DNA of 36,894 nt from UBA6183 sp046314755 (GTDB taxonomy: Bacteria; Bacteroidota; Bacteroidia; UKL13-3): positions 1 through 36,894 of the forward strand of contig JBKDBG010000004.1 of the NCBI GenBank assembly GCA_046314755.1, in the 5' to 3' direction. A program made the position numbers and the translations under genes. Positions 13,901-17,630 of the stretch are shown in pieces (within the stretch, counting starts at the first letter, position 1; every line of letters starts with the position of its first letter). A model generated the notes under the pieces. That model did not search any database and was not told where the DNA came from. It saw only the letters and a list, made by a program, of their open reading frames with translations.

Positions 13901-14171
13901 GGTATTGCCCCCTTGAGGTAGTAAAATTATTCCCAAAAGGATTTGGGGCTGTTGTTGCCCCTATTGTTCCAGTAGATGTTCCAACTGTTGCAAATGCGGT
14001 TTGAGCATTGGAAGTTTGGGCTGTGAGTATGTAAATACCCAATAAGAAAAAACCTACAAATTTTCTCAATTGATTTGCATTAAGTAATAATGCCTTACAA
14101 ATTGAACCAAACATTTGTTTGCCAATAAAATGGCTCATCCAAATGGATTTAAGCGTTACATTGCTTTCCAT
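1..14171 (-). CDS. giant modular secreted/surface repeat protein, C-terminus missing
   Basis: One open frame of 4,723 codons with no stop runs to the left window edge. I read it through and found no frame change: the codon phase is the same at 14171, 9425 and 20. Approximate order by residue: signal peptide 1-56 (hydrophobic core GFFLLGIYILTA, likely cleavage after TSNA before QTAF); N-terminal domain 57-260; BNR_assoc_N-like domain about 263-375; beta-helix module 1 about 424-1340, module 2 about 1497-2334, module 3 about 2489-3275; four IPT/TIG-like domains about 3434-3750; beta-rich domain to about 4080; then Ig/PKD-like repeats to the edge. The protein is rich in Asn, Ser, Thr and Gly, with no enzyme motif recognised. 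Later in-frame ATG codons at M12 and M20 are possible starts. Such proteins in Bacteroidota are usually exported by type IX secretion and act as adhesins or surface filaments. That role is inferred, because the sorting domain lies outside the window. The gene has its own long upstream region and is not operonic with accC. Confidence 0.9.
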   Translation of the reverse strand, partial: MESNVTLKSIWMSHFIGKQMFGSICKALLLNANQLRKFVGFFLLGIYILTAQTSNAQTAFATVGTSTGTIGATTAPNPFGNNFTTSRGQYLVTAAELNASGVFGPTTLHSIGINITSIPSGTLTCGGGQITASTQHNNFTVKIKTTAATSFASTSFDNASLTTVRASSTYNVVLGWNTFTFPTPFSWDGTSSILVDICHDNANGATPVTCYSNVGSGTVDRLITTNPTSLHAWIDNAAASYCGQATGNLSTTRPIFRVEYTPPPMVFVSSTTTHPNLLPLLPGSTNQQIARVEFVTSGTASPFNLTQLSFNTNGTSNTAGISNAKVYYTGTSTTFSTATQFGSTVNTPNGGFSVNGSQELVNGTNYFWLVYDITSSAQTGSVFDAEGNSITYNSSTITPTIQAPAGNRTIKSPLNGVYAVGVGGDYATLTEAVQDLNGVGVSGPVTLSLTDAVYNTAKGEVFPITIGNPSGVSASNNVVIKPADGVQSIITDNIATALIILDGSGNITIDGRRNNLDTMHFLTIENRLAANNATCIQLINDASNNTIRNTIIRSANNNTNTFTQPVFGAVYIGRTNKAIPFGNDNNNIVRNVFSRTSTGAYTIGVVSDGQSLVAQNNNNNIDSNWFNGATLTAVLVTGNNSGNGSNWNIRNNSFYDTATTSTTNTLTAIDFIPGVASNSINNEISSNSIGGTSPYLGGTAAGLPKWTFNTSATGGFNGISVSAGVGATFGVRIEKNRIANMQLQNTASLYTFIGIRINQGTALIGGAGNGNYIGHPTENGNINVSSASTTTGIFSSTTNDVTISNNIISGLNASGVGTSVSLRGILVQNGSSNTLLVDNNLIRNFVTASTTTGTTISSAIVGIGISSSSANQTISNNTIGGLNIADALIANGLTNARAVGITATSGVNTISNNTVANIWNRSNQTGTITSAAIIGIGHTSFSNGSLITGNTVMGLDANAAAGTSIIGILSSSGALTISNNTLYDFRSNSTSTSTGTSAALNGINISTNNAHTVTGNTIYNLWAYNAAGHQTNGIVTLSANNISNNTIRNFRSSGTAAFNGNIIGINCQASGANQIIEGNSIHSLISLSSALGSHTITGIAYSGSVASSGNNSRVSRNTIHSFGINNTSTTAAVLNGIIINSGSVMLSNNAIRLGRDTTGTTITRAAAIRGIISVTAGTIIHRIYHNNIYIEAAPSAGASITSAIEIPNSYTAPGLLDIRNNVIVNNTATAFGSHYNLRLPIITTNITADNNIYFNQPGTNRFIGQRGVTNYTTLANHKSGFLLDAVSGYGDPQFVNATGNSLNVNLRLSGSNPAEASGDASVITFVSDDIDGNVRSSNTPVDIGASSSTGTISNDIIAPSVVYTALTNTPITSNITLNATIVDNVGVKVLVDNARIYFRKNAGSWFSTEGVLTSGTYSNGNWQFTIDASLIGTPVTGDTIRYYIIAQDSAVNINSNVMYAVATNVNNVTTHPATPLFYRITDPILTSLTVPGVPPNGYPTLTGTGGLFEAINNSMLQGNTVVQLTGNVTEPGLVQLNQWLETGGSGYTLTIRPQTTTQVVLSSIVANNNGVIRIGAERVRILGYPSTITNPTSADTALVIRSTNTFTPALGLIDRASNDSFVNVIFESRVTSTLSGVFFISNATTLTGINNIDIRGCHLRQDLTASTSYPSNCFYASGTSPRLNTGIRIIGSSIYNFGSTGINVASGNGNSWVINDNHFFRNATPNFTNTTAAIAFSPGTTSDGNTINGNYFGGSRAFALGNPYTSTAGGFTAINVSTGVAAGTIINNNKINNITLTGATGVFNGISVSGTSANYVVNGNRIGSASSIPNSVLVNSNTRSIMFNSTTSGNITLSNDTCINIINSGLGTSVSLAGITVSSGSGNTTIIENNFIEGLKLTGTSVGTSALAFASVVGIQLTSSSTNQSITGNTIRSLFSGASVNNQMLGIYNSSGLTTINNNSVTGIRSASTSISTTTNASIIGILNGSTATGSSVTSGNTVDSLALIQVTPAGSQMIGILHSSISSPSIINNTVSRLSSSTSSTSIGVLSGMIGVAYNSTGANANVSQNKIHSFYHTNSATSTSLIGLFYSGSTLLTGNTSIINANFIHSFKSDANAASPMFTGIQNAGGIASYTNNMVRLGMDENGGNFTIPTTIRGIFQTTSLSNNYYHNTILLAGDPAIGGSGTPNTSGFEAQVQIASGSILDFRNNIIVNKVNNSGSSGKNWCVKYADSLRINSNYNLYLFDGSGGLLAGTNLMDYPTLNDANGWKEMMGLDLTSGFGDPGFVTAAFGDASVAILNLQNSNAAEKSGDPTLTAVTTDYYGNLRSGLTPADIGAHAGNFNINPDLTPPVITFTPLSNTGTLTGSRTLTGVVITDNNGIPTAGVNRPKIYYSKDGSTWYNSSATSVSGAATNATADFVIDYTPMLPLTLNDTIRYYVLVQDNAGNVMSNAAYAIASGVNSVTNHPINPNRYTFLPVIPANTVFEVGAGKTYTSLTGNGGFFEFINSRTLGGNIFVDVTSNLTETGVHALNPLAEDGAGGFSLFISPESGVSSVLNIAGSSSNALIRINGANRVKFTGIPRGSSGNQKFLRVRNNGNAAAIEIQNGANGCKLSNLICEAGPTAFTTGVVALITNSGTIPCSNDTITNCNITNNTALTFPAGIPSFGFYSNGLAGIKNNGIVISNNEISNFSNSGIVLDNNNGNNWTMSNNSLFNSLPISITTNQYIAFNIIPGVNGSGYLISNNFIGGSAPLCGGSPWSHTGNTSFTGIRSVTGTGANTIISNNTIQNINFTVTSTNQFLGISATGGNTIIGGTTAEGNLIGSNTNPSSIIYTSYTGNFGINYSGSNNITVNGNTISGLLIGSAGQGSGFTGINVSNGTVLGISNNTIGSTTLANSITNLGNTTLIGIAAGPAINLSPSYTVNNNIVSNLFGQGSQSSVSVYGIQVSNTATANVLNNQINNLTSNTSNNNTVSTNGIIGIRATMSTNAICNIQNNVIYALRALNTGNVNTNVTGILVSTGQTPLVSSNRIYDLTNASTSTSTNPTPSVSGITLGQFINVKADLINNQITLGSGSNNTQYSGIWLQLSTTSVTLNALHNSILINGTAIGNQNTYAFLRGNNTGFEQNTFFNLKNNILVNIRTGGTGRHFAISNQTTSPTATTWLANSSDYNLMVTSNANNVGEWGLTAMNIGAWRTASNSDFFSYYLPSGIGAGQLNVANMFVNPTLGDLGLITSNPEVWYVYGKAIAGSASLNINTDYYATTRGTTLGFANTIGAMQLNALPSSAPIPAVASATPASNTSVVYTFASRNVATINWGSSAPTTATLLNYSGVNPIGTAPAGNNLNQYLRVNVSGGTAPYNFGVTFNYDPALIGSVTSPANLKISQDNGGTVSAPTWSTSLTNTVNTSTRTITSTGLSSTIGFNAIHLTGTENAAPPSITAFTPSAREVGGAVTIRGSLFTGATEIAFNGVNQPVFTVVNDTSITTTVPTGATTGTVTVTNTYGTGTSPINFTVIPVPTVSTLSSSSGTVGSAVTITGTGFTWATGVTFGGVNAIFNVVNNTTITCTVPSGAVTGTVSVINPAGSAVSSTNYTVIGVPVITSFTPSTAPAGSTVTINGSNFQSITGVTFNGVAASYVVNSSTQIVATVPNTATTGLIAITNGSGTGSSAGNFVVQPLPTITGFTPSSGSAGTSVVINGTNFIGVDSIRFGTTKVTTFTVNSTSQITAIVPNGSSTGLIQVYTTSGSTTSASSFTIIPDLIVSTVTSVSGTYANIVVTSTGDATLSGSLIALGNVTVQSGGKLRMGNQILSGNGNFTLEANSQLYIGSAQGLSATGGLTGNIQINGTRSYNNAATYIYNGTVGQITGLGLPTNIDTLIISNNTGVSLSQSTTIARNVSLGNGNLNLGNSNLTLAVNATITNASISGYIGTVENSVSGGSLRRTISTASGIVHFPVGSASSNFTYTPAWLTLNTGTTDVFSIRVFRGLLRNGTNGNNATSNALNRSWVVAEDISGGSNLTVEFQWQDSMELASLNRGLLGIVTNNGIGWNVPSFASFSAATGTNPYSLSRSGVSSLGVFSIIDSNAIINPLITGNSITGIQTVCSGSLANPITGSSPAGGSGSNYSYLWISSTTSATAGFDVAGGVNNLINYTPQGVTQNTWFRRVVRNAGTINDTSTSVLITVNNPITSNSITSGNQNICSGTIPATMTGSTPSGGNGSTYTYSWISSNSGAFVGYTAIPASNLQNYNSSSLTSNSWFRRIVTSGVCAADTSAPIAITVIPAIAGNTIGSDQSILINFPANSLTGSLPTGGIGTYSYSWLISTISATQGFTAIPSTDSLNHTPSGVVSQNTWYRRVVNSGSCSDTSAVVSISVNTSIAGNTISSSQTICTGTAPATLTGGTVMGGNGTFTYLWISSTTGPNSGLVAASGTNNNPTYTPPSLTVNTWYRRYVVSGTDVDTSAAILITINAVVANNTITNSAQTICSGNSPTQITGTLPTGGNGTNYSYLWLSSTSSGTAGFSPAGGANTNQNYSSGTLTQTTWFRRRVVSGACQADTAVAYVVTVNQPISNNTITSSGQIICSGANSGLITATAASGGNGSTYSYSWLASTVSATSGFGVVGGNIQNYTSGAITQNTWFRRRTVSGLCSADTSAAILFTVNQPIANNVINTAPQTVCFGQAPAVFNASIPTGGNGSSYTYTWLVSNTSAVSGFTPIASSNLKDYTSPA
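2917..3872 (-). repeat. four tandem IPT/TIG-like domains in the giant protein
   Basis: Four units of about 78 residues follow one another. Each begins ITxFTPSSGxAGxxVTIxGxxF or a close variant (for example SITAFTPSAREVGGAVTIRG and PTITGFTPSSGSAGTSVVIN), has a middle VTFNGV or IAFNGV strand, a TVPxGATTG turn, and ends in FTVI or FVVQ. This is the IPT/TIG Ig-like fold common in adhesins and surface proteins. The units are diverged at the DNA level, so recent expansion is unlikely. Confidence 0.75.
4345..6705 (-). repeat. beta-helix module 3, with a degenerate cap
   Basis: The module starts YTSLTGNGGFFEFINSRTLG, clearly homologous to the start of module 2. It runs through coils such as ISNNEI, ISNNTI and VNGNTI. 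Its end reads NTDYYATTRGTTLGFANTIGAM, so the expected D-I-G-A cap has become T-I-G-A and has shifted spacing. It is about 787 residues long, the shortest of the three modules. Confidence 0.7.
6720..7140 (-). repeat. linker domain copy 2 of the giant protein
   Basis: This is the second copy of the roughly 130-residue linker. It begins PPVITFTPLSNTGTLTGSR, includes IYYSKDGSTWYNSS and ends in the DTIRYYVLVQD and VTNHP motifs shared with copy 1. Together with a beta-helix module it forms a repeated unit of about 970 residues, which suggests growth of the gene by large tandem duplication. Confidence 0.6.
7165..9690 (-). repeat. beta-helix module 2 of the giant protein
   Basis: The module starts GYPTLTGTGGLFEAINNS, parallel to module 1 and closest to module 3. 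It carries repeated coils such as INGNYFGG, INNNKI and ITGNTI, and then a segment GFGDPGFV. It ends with TTDYYGNLRSGLTPADIGA, the same capping signature as module 1. It is about 840 residues long. Asn ladders within the coils support a solenoid fold. Confidence 0.75.
9700..10105 (-). repeat. linker domain copy 1 of the giant protein
   Basis: About 130 residues join module 1 to module 2. The end reads GDTIRYYIIAQDSAVNINSN and then YAVATNVNNVTTHP, which is nearly duplicated in the linker before module 3 (DTIRYYVLVQDNAGNVMSN, then YAIASGVNSVTNHP). It resembles the fibronectin-like or Ig-like domains that predict 'IYFR...W' surfaces in similar proteins. Its function is unknown. Confidence 0.6.
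10136..12905 (-). repeat. beta-helix module 1 (first of three large internal repeats)
   Basis: The module opens with GDYATLTEAVQDLN, typical of the start of right-handed parallel beta-helix proteins. It continues with many short coils of the type ISNNTI, ITGNTV and IRNN spaced about 20-35 residues apart. It closes with DIDGNVRSSNTPVDIGA, the capping sequence often seen at the end of secreted beta-helix domains. It is about 920 residues long. Modules 2 and 3 repeat the same plan. Confidence 0.75.
13050..13390 (-). other. BNR_assoc_N-like domain in the giant protein
   Basis: This stretch reads VSSTTTHPNLLPLLPGSTNQ, then IARVEFVTSGTASPFNLTQL, then ISNAKVYYTGTSTTFSTATQ, and ends NGTNYFWLVYDIT. 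From memory this matches the small domain annotated as the BNR-repeat neuraminidase N-terminal domain, which is widespread in large Bacteroidota exoproteins. It is non-catalytic and probably structural. The assignment is by recognition only; a profile search would settle it. Confidence 0.6.
14000..14171 (-). other. extended signal peptide region of the giant protein
   Basis: The first 56 residues read as a signal peptide with an unusually long, positively charged n-region of about 38 residues (MESNVTLKSIWMSHF at the start; LRKF directly before the core). A hydrophobic core follows, then an S-N-A cleavage site. If M12 or M20 were the true start, the n-region would still be longer than normal. 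Long leaders are known for very large exported proteins. The start is chosen as the first ATG of the frame; no Shine-Dalgarno sequence helps to decide, which is normal in this phylum. Confidence 0.6.
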
Positions 14172-14607
14172 ATTATAAAAAAATTAATATTGTTCATCCA
14201 TACTATCTGAAAATATTTCAGATAGGAATCAGCGAAAAATTAATGGAGAAATTGACAGAATTAATAATGCAGATTACCACTCAAAAGGGATGGAAAGATG
14301 ATAATCTTTTAAATACAATTATTAGAAGTGGCGATTGCTCATTTTTAATTTTTTTAGCTAATTCTACGAAGTGTTAATTTTTATAAAAAAACATTAATAA
14401 CAAATTAATATTCTAAAATCGATACAAAATTGTGAAAATCAGCACACTAAAAATAAAAAGCGAGTGTCTATTATTTTGGAAAGCGTGGATAAAATTAATA
14501 CATGAATATATTTTAAACCCAAATTGGGAGTTGAGAAATAAGGGTTTTTATGGATTTCAGCGTTCATATTTAGAGCCAAATAATTCAGCTGCATTATGTT
14601 TCTAAAA
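14172..14607. other. gene-poor AT-rich spacer upstream of the giant gene
   Basis: No credible coding region is visible on either strand. The only open frame of note (61 codons, 14439-14624, minus) begins inside the accC terminator and has no recognisable features. Apart from the inverted repeat at 14203-14225 I see no promoter with the Bacteroidota TAnnTTTG box. The spacer probably holds the promoter and leader of the giant gene. Confidence 0.6.
14203..14225. promoter_or_regulatory. perfect inverted repeat upstream of the giant gene
   Basis: CTATCTGAAA, a 3-base spacer ATA, and TTTCAGATAG form a perfect 10-bp arm palindrome. It ends 31 bp before the start codon at 14171. It could be an operator for a dimeric regulator or a stem-loop in the 5' leader of the mRNA. 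It has no U-tract, so it is not a normal terminator. No clear promoter box was found nearby, so its position relative to the transcript start is unknown. Confidence 0.5.
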
Positions 14608-14650
14608 CAAAAAGGCTGACTCAAAAACTAAATTGAGACAGCCTTTTTTT
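14608..14650 (-). terminator. rho-independent terminator after accC
   Basis: A stem of about 11 bp, AGGCTG-T-CTCAA with TTGAG-T-CAGCCT, has one internal T-T mismatch and an 8-base loop. Read on the minus strand it is followed by TTTTTGTTTT. The plus-strand side also ends in seven Ts, so it may work in both directions. It closes the four-gene unit that ends with accC. Confidence 0.8.
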
Positions 14651-14726
14651 AAGTTAAAACGGAAAAATGAGTAACTAATTTTGTGGGATTACACAACAAG
14701 AATTATATAAAACATCAAAAGCAATA

Positions 14727-16214
14727 TTAGTAAGTTTTACGCTTGTTCATCCAATTGCTTCCAATCTGATTAGCGATTTGTTGCTCATTAGAAGAACTAT
14801 CTTTTGAAGCTATTTGAATCATTCCGGCACTAATAGCTGCAATTTTAGCATCGTCTTGAGATGAATTAAGATACTCCGATTTAAAGTGTTTCTCAATAAA
14901 CTTTGTATCGAAATTACCACTAACAAAGGCCTCATGTTGCATTACAAAACTGCCAAAAGCAAGTGTGGTTTCAATACCGGTAATGTGATAGTCTTTTATC
15001 GCACGAATCATGCGGTTGATGGCATCTTCACGGGTGTTGCCAAACGTAATTAACTTTGCAATCATGTTATCATAATGAATCGGAATTTCCATTCCTTCTT
15101 CAAAACAATCATCCACCCTTACACCATAACCTTGCGGTACTTTATAGGTGTTTAATTTACCAATATCCGGCAAAAAATTATTCATTGGATCTTCTGCGCA
15201 CACCCTAAGTTCAATGGCATGACCTTTTATGGTTAAATCTTCTTGGTTATATCCAAGTTTTTCGCCTCGAGCAACTCTAATTTGCTCCTTTACCAAATCA
15301 AGTCCAACAATTTGTTCGGTAACCGGATGCTCTACTTGCAACCTCGTATTCATTTCCAGGAAATAAAAATTAAGCGATTCATCTACTAAAAACTCAACCG
15401 TTCCTGCACCGGTATAATTACACGCCTTGGCCACATTAACGGCTGCCTCCCCCATCGCTTTGCGAATTTCGGGCGTTAAACAGCTTGATGGTGCCTCTTC
15501 TACTAATTTTTGATGACGTCTTTGTACGCTGCATTCGCGTTCAAACAAATACACAATATTACCGTAGTTATCGCCTAAAATTTGGATTTCAATATGGCGT
15601 GGCGAGCCTACATACTTTTCAATAAAAACTGCACTATCGCCAAAGGCCGACATGGCTTCACTTTGAGCCAACCTTATTTGTTCTTCAAATTCACTGCTTT
15701 GATTCACCACACGCATTCCTTTTCCTCCGCCACCGGCCGATGCTTTGATCAACACCGGGAAGCCTATTTTTTCAGCAATCTTTTTTCCTTCTTCAATATT
15801 GGTTAACGCTTCTTTTGTGCCGGGTACCATTGGAACGTTAAACTTTTCTACAGCTTGTTTTGCCCCAATTTTACTTCCCATGGTGCGCATGGCATCGCCC
15901 GATGGCCCAATAAATGTTATTCCGGCTGATTTCACCTTATCAGCAAAAACAGCATTCTCGCTTAAAAATCCATAACCGGGATGTATACCATCAACACCCA
16001 ATTTTAAGGCATAGTTAATAATGGTATCCATTTGTAAATAGGATTGTGAAGAAGGTGCCGGACCAATACACACAGCCTCATCAGCATACCTTACATGTAA
16101 AGCATTTCTATCGGCTTCACTAAATACGGCTACTGTTTTTATGCCCATTTCTTTGGCGGTGCGCATTACACGCAAGGCAATTTCACCTCGATTGGCTACA
16201 AGAATTTTTTTCAT
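14727..16214 (-). CDS. accC: biotin carboxylase subunit of acetyl-CoA carboxylase
   Basis: This is the biotin carboxylase, which uses ATP and bicarbonate to carboxylate biotin on its carrier protein, the first half of malonyl-CoA synthesis in the cytoplasm. The N-terminus KILVANRGEIALRVMRTA is the biotin carboxylase N-domain. The ATP-grasp glycine loop SAGGGGKGMR lies near residues 160-167, and the active-site segment EMNTRLQVEHPVTE near 287-300. At 495 residues it is about 45 longer than the E. coli enzyme. The extra polar C-terminal tail (ending NWMNKRKTY) has no biotinyl motif, so the carrier is a separate protein not present here. It is last in a four-gene run, 45 bp after the beta-barrel gene. 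A propionyl- or other acyl-CoA carboxylase role cannot be excluded. Confidence 0.92.
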   Translation of the reverse strand: MKKILVANRGEIALRVMRTAKEMGIKTVAVFSEADRNALHVRYADEAVCIGPAPSSQSYLQMDTIINYALKLGVDGIHPGYGFLSENAVFADKVKSAGITFIGPSGDAMRTMGSKIGAKQAVEKFNVPMVPGTKEALTNIEEGKKIAEKIGFPVLIKASAGGGGKGMRVVNQSSEFEEQIRLAQSEAMSAFGDSAVFIEKYVGSPRHIEIQILGDNYGNIVYLFERECSVQRRHQKLVEEAPSSCLTPEIRKAMGEAAVNVAKACNYTGAGTVEFLVDESLNFYFLEMNTRLQVEHPVTEQIVGLDLVKEQIRVARGEKLGYNQEDLTIKGHAIELRVCAEDPMNNFLPDIGKLNTYKVPQGYGVRVDDCFEEGMEIPIHYDNMIAKLITFGNTREDAINRMIRAIKDYHITGIETTLAFGSFVMQHEAFVSGNFDTKFIEKHFKSEYLNSSQDDAKIAAISAGMIQIASKDSSSNEQQIANQIGSNWMNKRKTY

Positions 16215-16259
16215 GTTATTAACGATGCCGACAAATATATAAGATTGTAAGTAGGAGTC

Positions 16260-17618
16260 CTATTTACTTTTTGATTTCACGCGACCAAATACCAAGTTAA
16301 AACCTGTTCTCAATCCAATACGTTGTGCTCCTGCAGGATCGATTAAACTAGAGAAATTATCTTGAATAAAATACCATTGTAACGGACCCATTTTCATCAC
16401 CCAACCTAAACCCAATGAATTGGCATAAGTATCGTTAATGGTATAGTTTACATTCACATCCAAAAAGCGAAAAAACTTTTTGGTAAATCCAAAGGTTACG
16501 GCATTCACATTTGTTTTTGCATAGTTAAAGCCTTGATAAATCAATAACAATTGGTTGTTATCGTTAATAGCATAATTCAATGTAGCGTTGTATCGCAATG
16601 GCAATGTGGTTCTGAATGATTCATCTGAAACATTAGCCTTAAAAAGCTGCGCTAAACTATCTTGATAATTACTCATGGCCTCGCCATCATTTAATTGTTC
16701 ATAATTGAAACCACCGTAACCTACAACCACATCTTTTAATGTATAAGTATAGGTTTGATTGTTCCAATTAATACCGCCTAAATCGAGTATGGCCGCACCA
16801 ACCGTAAGTTTTTTATTCAACATATAGGTACCGCCAAAATCAAATGCATAACCAACATTTGCGAAAGAGGCGTATGCATTTTCCGTCATCTCTTTTTCCC
16901 CTTCACTTGCAATTTCTCCATTGATACTATCGGTTAACAGTTTAATTCCTGATGTACGAATTTTACCTCTTAACCTCACTGCGATTTCGCCTACGGAATT
17001 AGTAGGAACAACAAACGACAATGACTGCTGTTCGGTTGATGCCACATACATGCCTTGCAGTAATTTGAATCTCGCACCTAATGTTAATTTCCCAAAGCTC
17101 TTATTCACCCCTAAGCCATATTCATTAAAAGCAATTGCATTGATGGCAGTAGATGAAAAATCGGCTGTTCTGCCTGCAAAAAAAGCATTACCATTAATGG
17201 CGAATCCTAAAAAATCTTTTGCAATATTAATTTGAGAGGTAACACGTGTAGCAGCATGGAGGCCAAACGTAAAATCCTTAATTTTAAAACGCAGGTGAAA
17301 AAGTTCTATCTGTGTGTTAAGTCCAATGCCTATGCCTTCAGAACCCATTCTGTTTTGTAGTTGATTTAAGTTTAACAAACCGGCTGTATCAACACTTTGA
17401 GTTACATTTTTGGCATTAATTCCATTTAAACGCATATCAAGGTTAATGCCTGCTAAACCGGGAAAACCCATGGAAAATTTATGCTCAGTAGTAAATGCAG
17501 GATTAAAGTAAGTTGATTGATGCAAACTTTTGAATGCAGGAACAGTAGGCTCAATTTGAGCAAATAAAGTACGACTCAAAACACCTAAACAAAATAGTAA
17601 TGCTAATCTCATTTTCAT
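16260..17618 (-). CDS. outer-membrane beta-barrel protein, DUF5723-like
   Basis: The 452-residue protein has a signal peptide (MKMRLALLFCLGVLSRTLFA, cleaved before QIEP). It then shows an N-terminal segment with NPAFTTEHKFSMGFPGL, typical from memory of the DUF5723 family of Bacteroidota outer-membrane proteins. The rest shows alternating beta strands ending in aromatic residues, such as ATLNYAINDNNQLLLIYQGF and FLDVNVNYTINDTY. The C-terminal strand LRTGFNLVFGRV is consistent with a barrel end. Function is unknown; related proteins are thought to be OM structural or porin-like components. The gene starts 12 bp after the stop of the lipoprotein gene. The ATG at 17618 sits only 1 base after a GGGAGGG run; the third codon is also ATG, at better spacing from it, and may be the real start. 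Confidence 0.75.
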   Translation of the reverse strand: MKMRLALLFCLGVLSRTLFAQIEPTVPAFKSLHQSTYFNPAFTTEHKFSMGFPGLAGINLDMRLNGINAKNVTQSVDTAGLLNLNQLQNRMGSEGIGIGLNTQIELFHLRFKIKDFTFGLHAATRVTSQINIAKDFLGFAINGNAFFAGRTADFSSTAINAIAFNEYGLGVNKSFGKLTLGARFKLLQGMYVASTEQQSLSFVVPTNSVGEIAVRLRGKIRTSGIKLLTDSINGEIASEGEKEMTENAYASFANVGYAFDFGGTYMLNKKLTVGAAILDLGGINWNNQTYTYTLKDVVVGYGGFNYEQLNDGEAMSNYQDSLAQLFKANVSDESFRTTLPLRYNATLNYAINDNNQLLLIYQGFNYAKTNVNAVTFGFTKKFFRFLDVNVNYTINDTYANSLGLGWVMKMGPLQWYFIQDNFSSLIDPAGAQRIGLRTGFNLVFGRVKSKSK

Positions 17619-17619
17619 A

Positions 17620-17626
17620 CCCTCCC
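17620..17626 (-). promoter_or_regulatory. Shine-Dalgarno-like GGGAGGG deciding the barrel gene start
   Basis: GGGAGGG on the minus strand lies 1 base before ATG-1 (17618) and 7 bases before the in-frame ATG of codon 3 (17612). A purine-rich site this good is uncommon in Bacteroidota, which mostly initiate without Shine-Dalgarno pairing. Its spacing favours codon 3 as the start, which would shorten the protein by two residues. Confidence 0.45.
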
Positions 17627-17630
17627 TATT

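Noticed and set aside
1..14171. Possible frameshift or fusion of several genes in the long frame
   Set aside because: The codon phase is the same at several distant points and the translation reads sensibly across domain junctions, so one gene is the simpler reading.
14439..14624. 61-codon minus-strand open frame upstream of the giant gene
   Set aside because: It starts inside the accC terminator hairpin, has low-complexity composition, no family resemblance and no promoter box. Most likely chance in AT-rich DNA.
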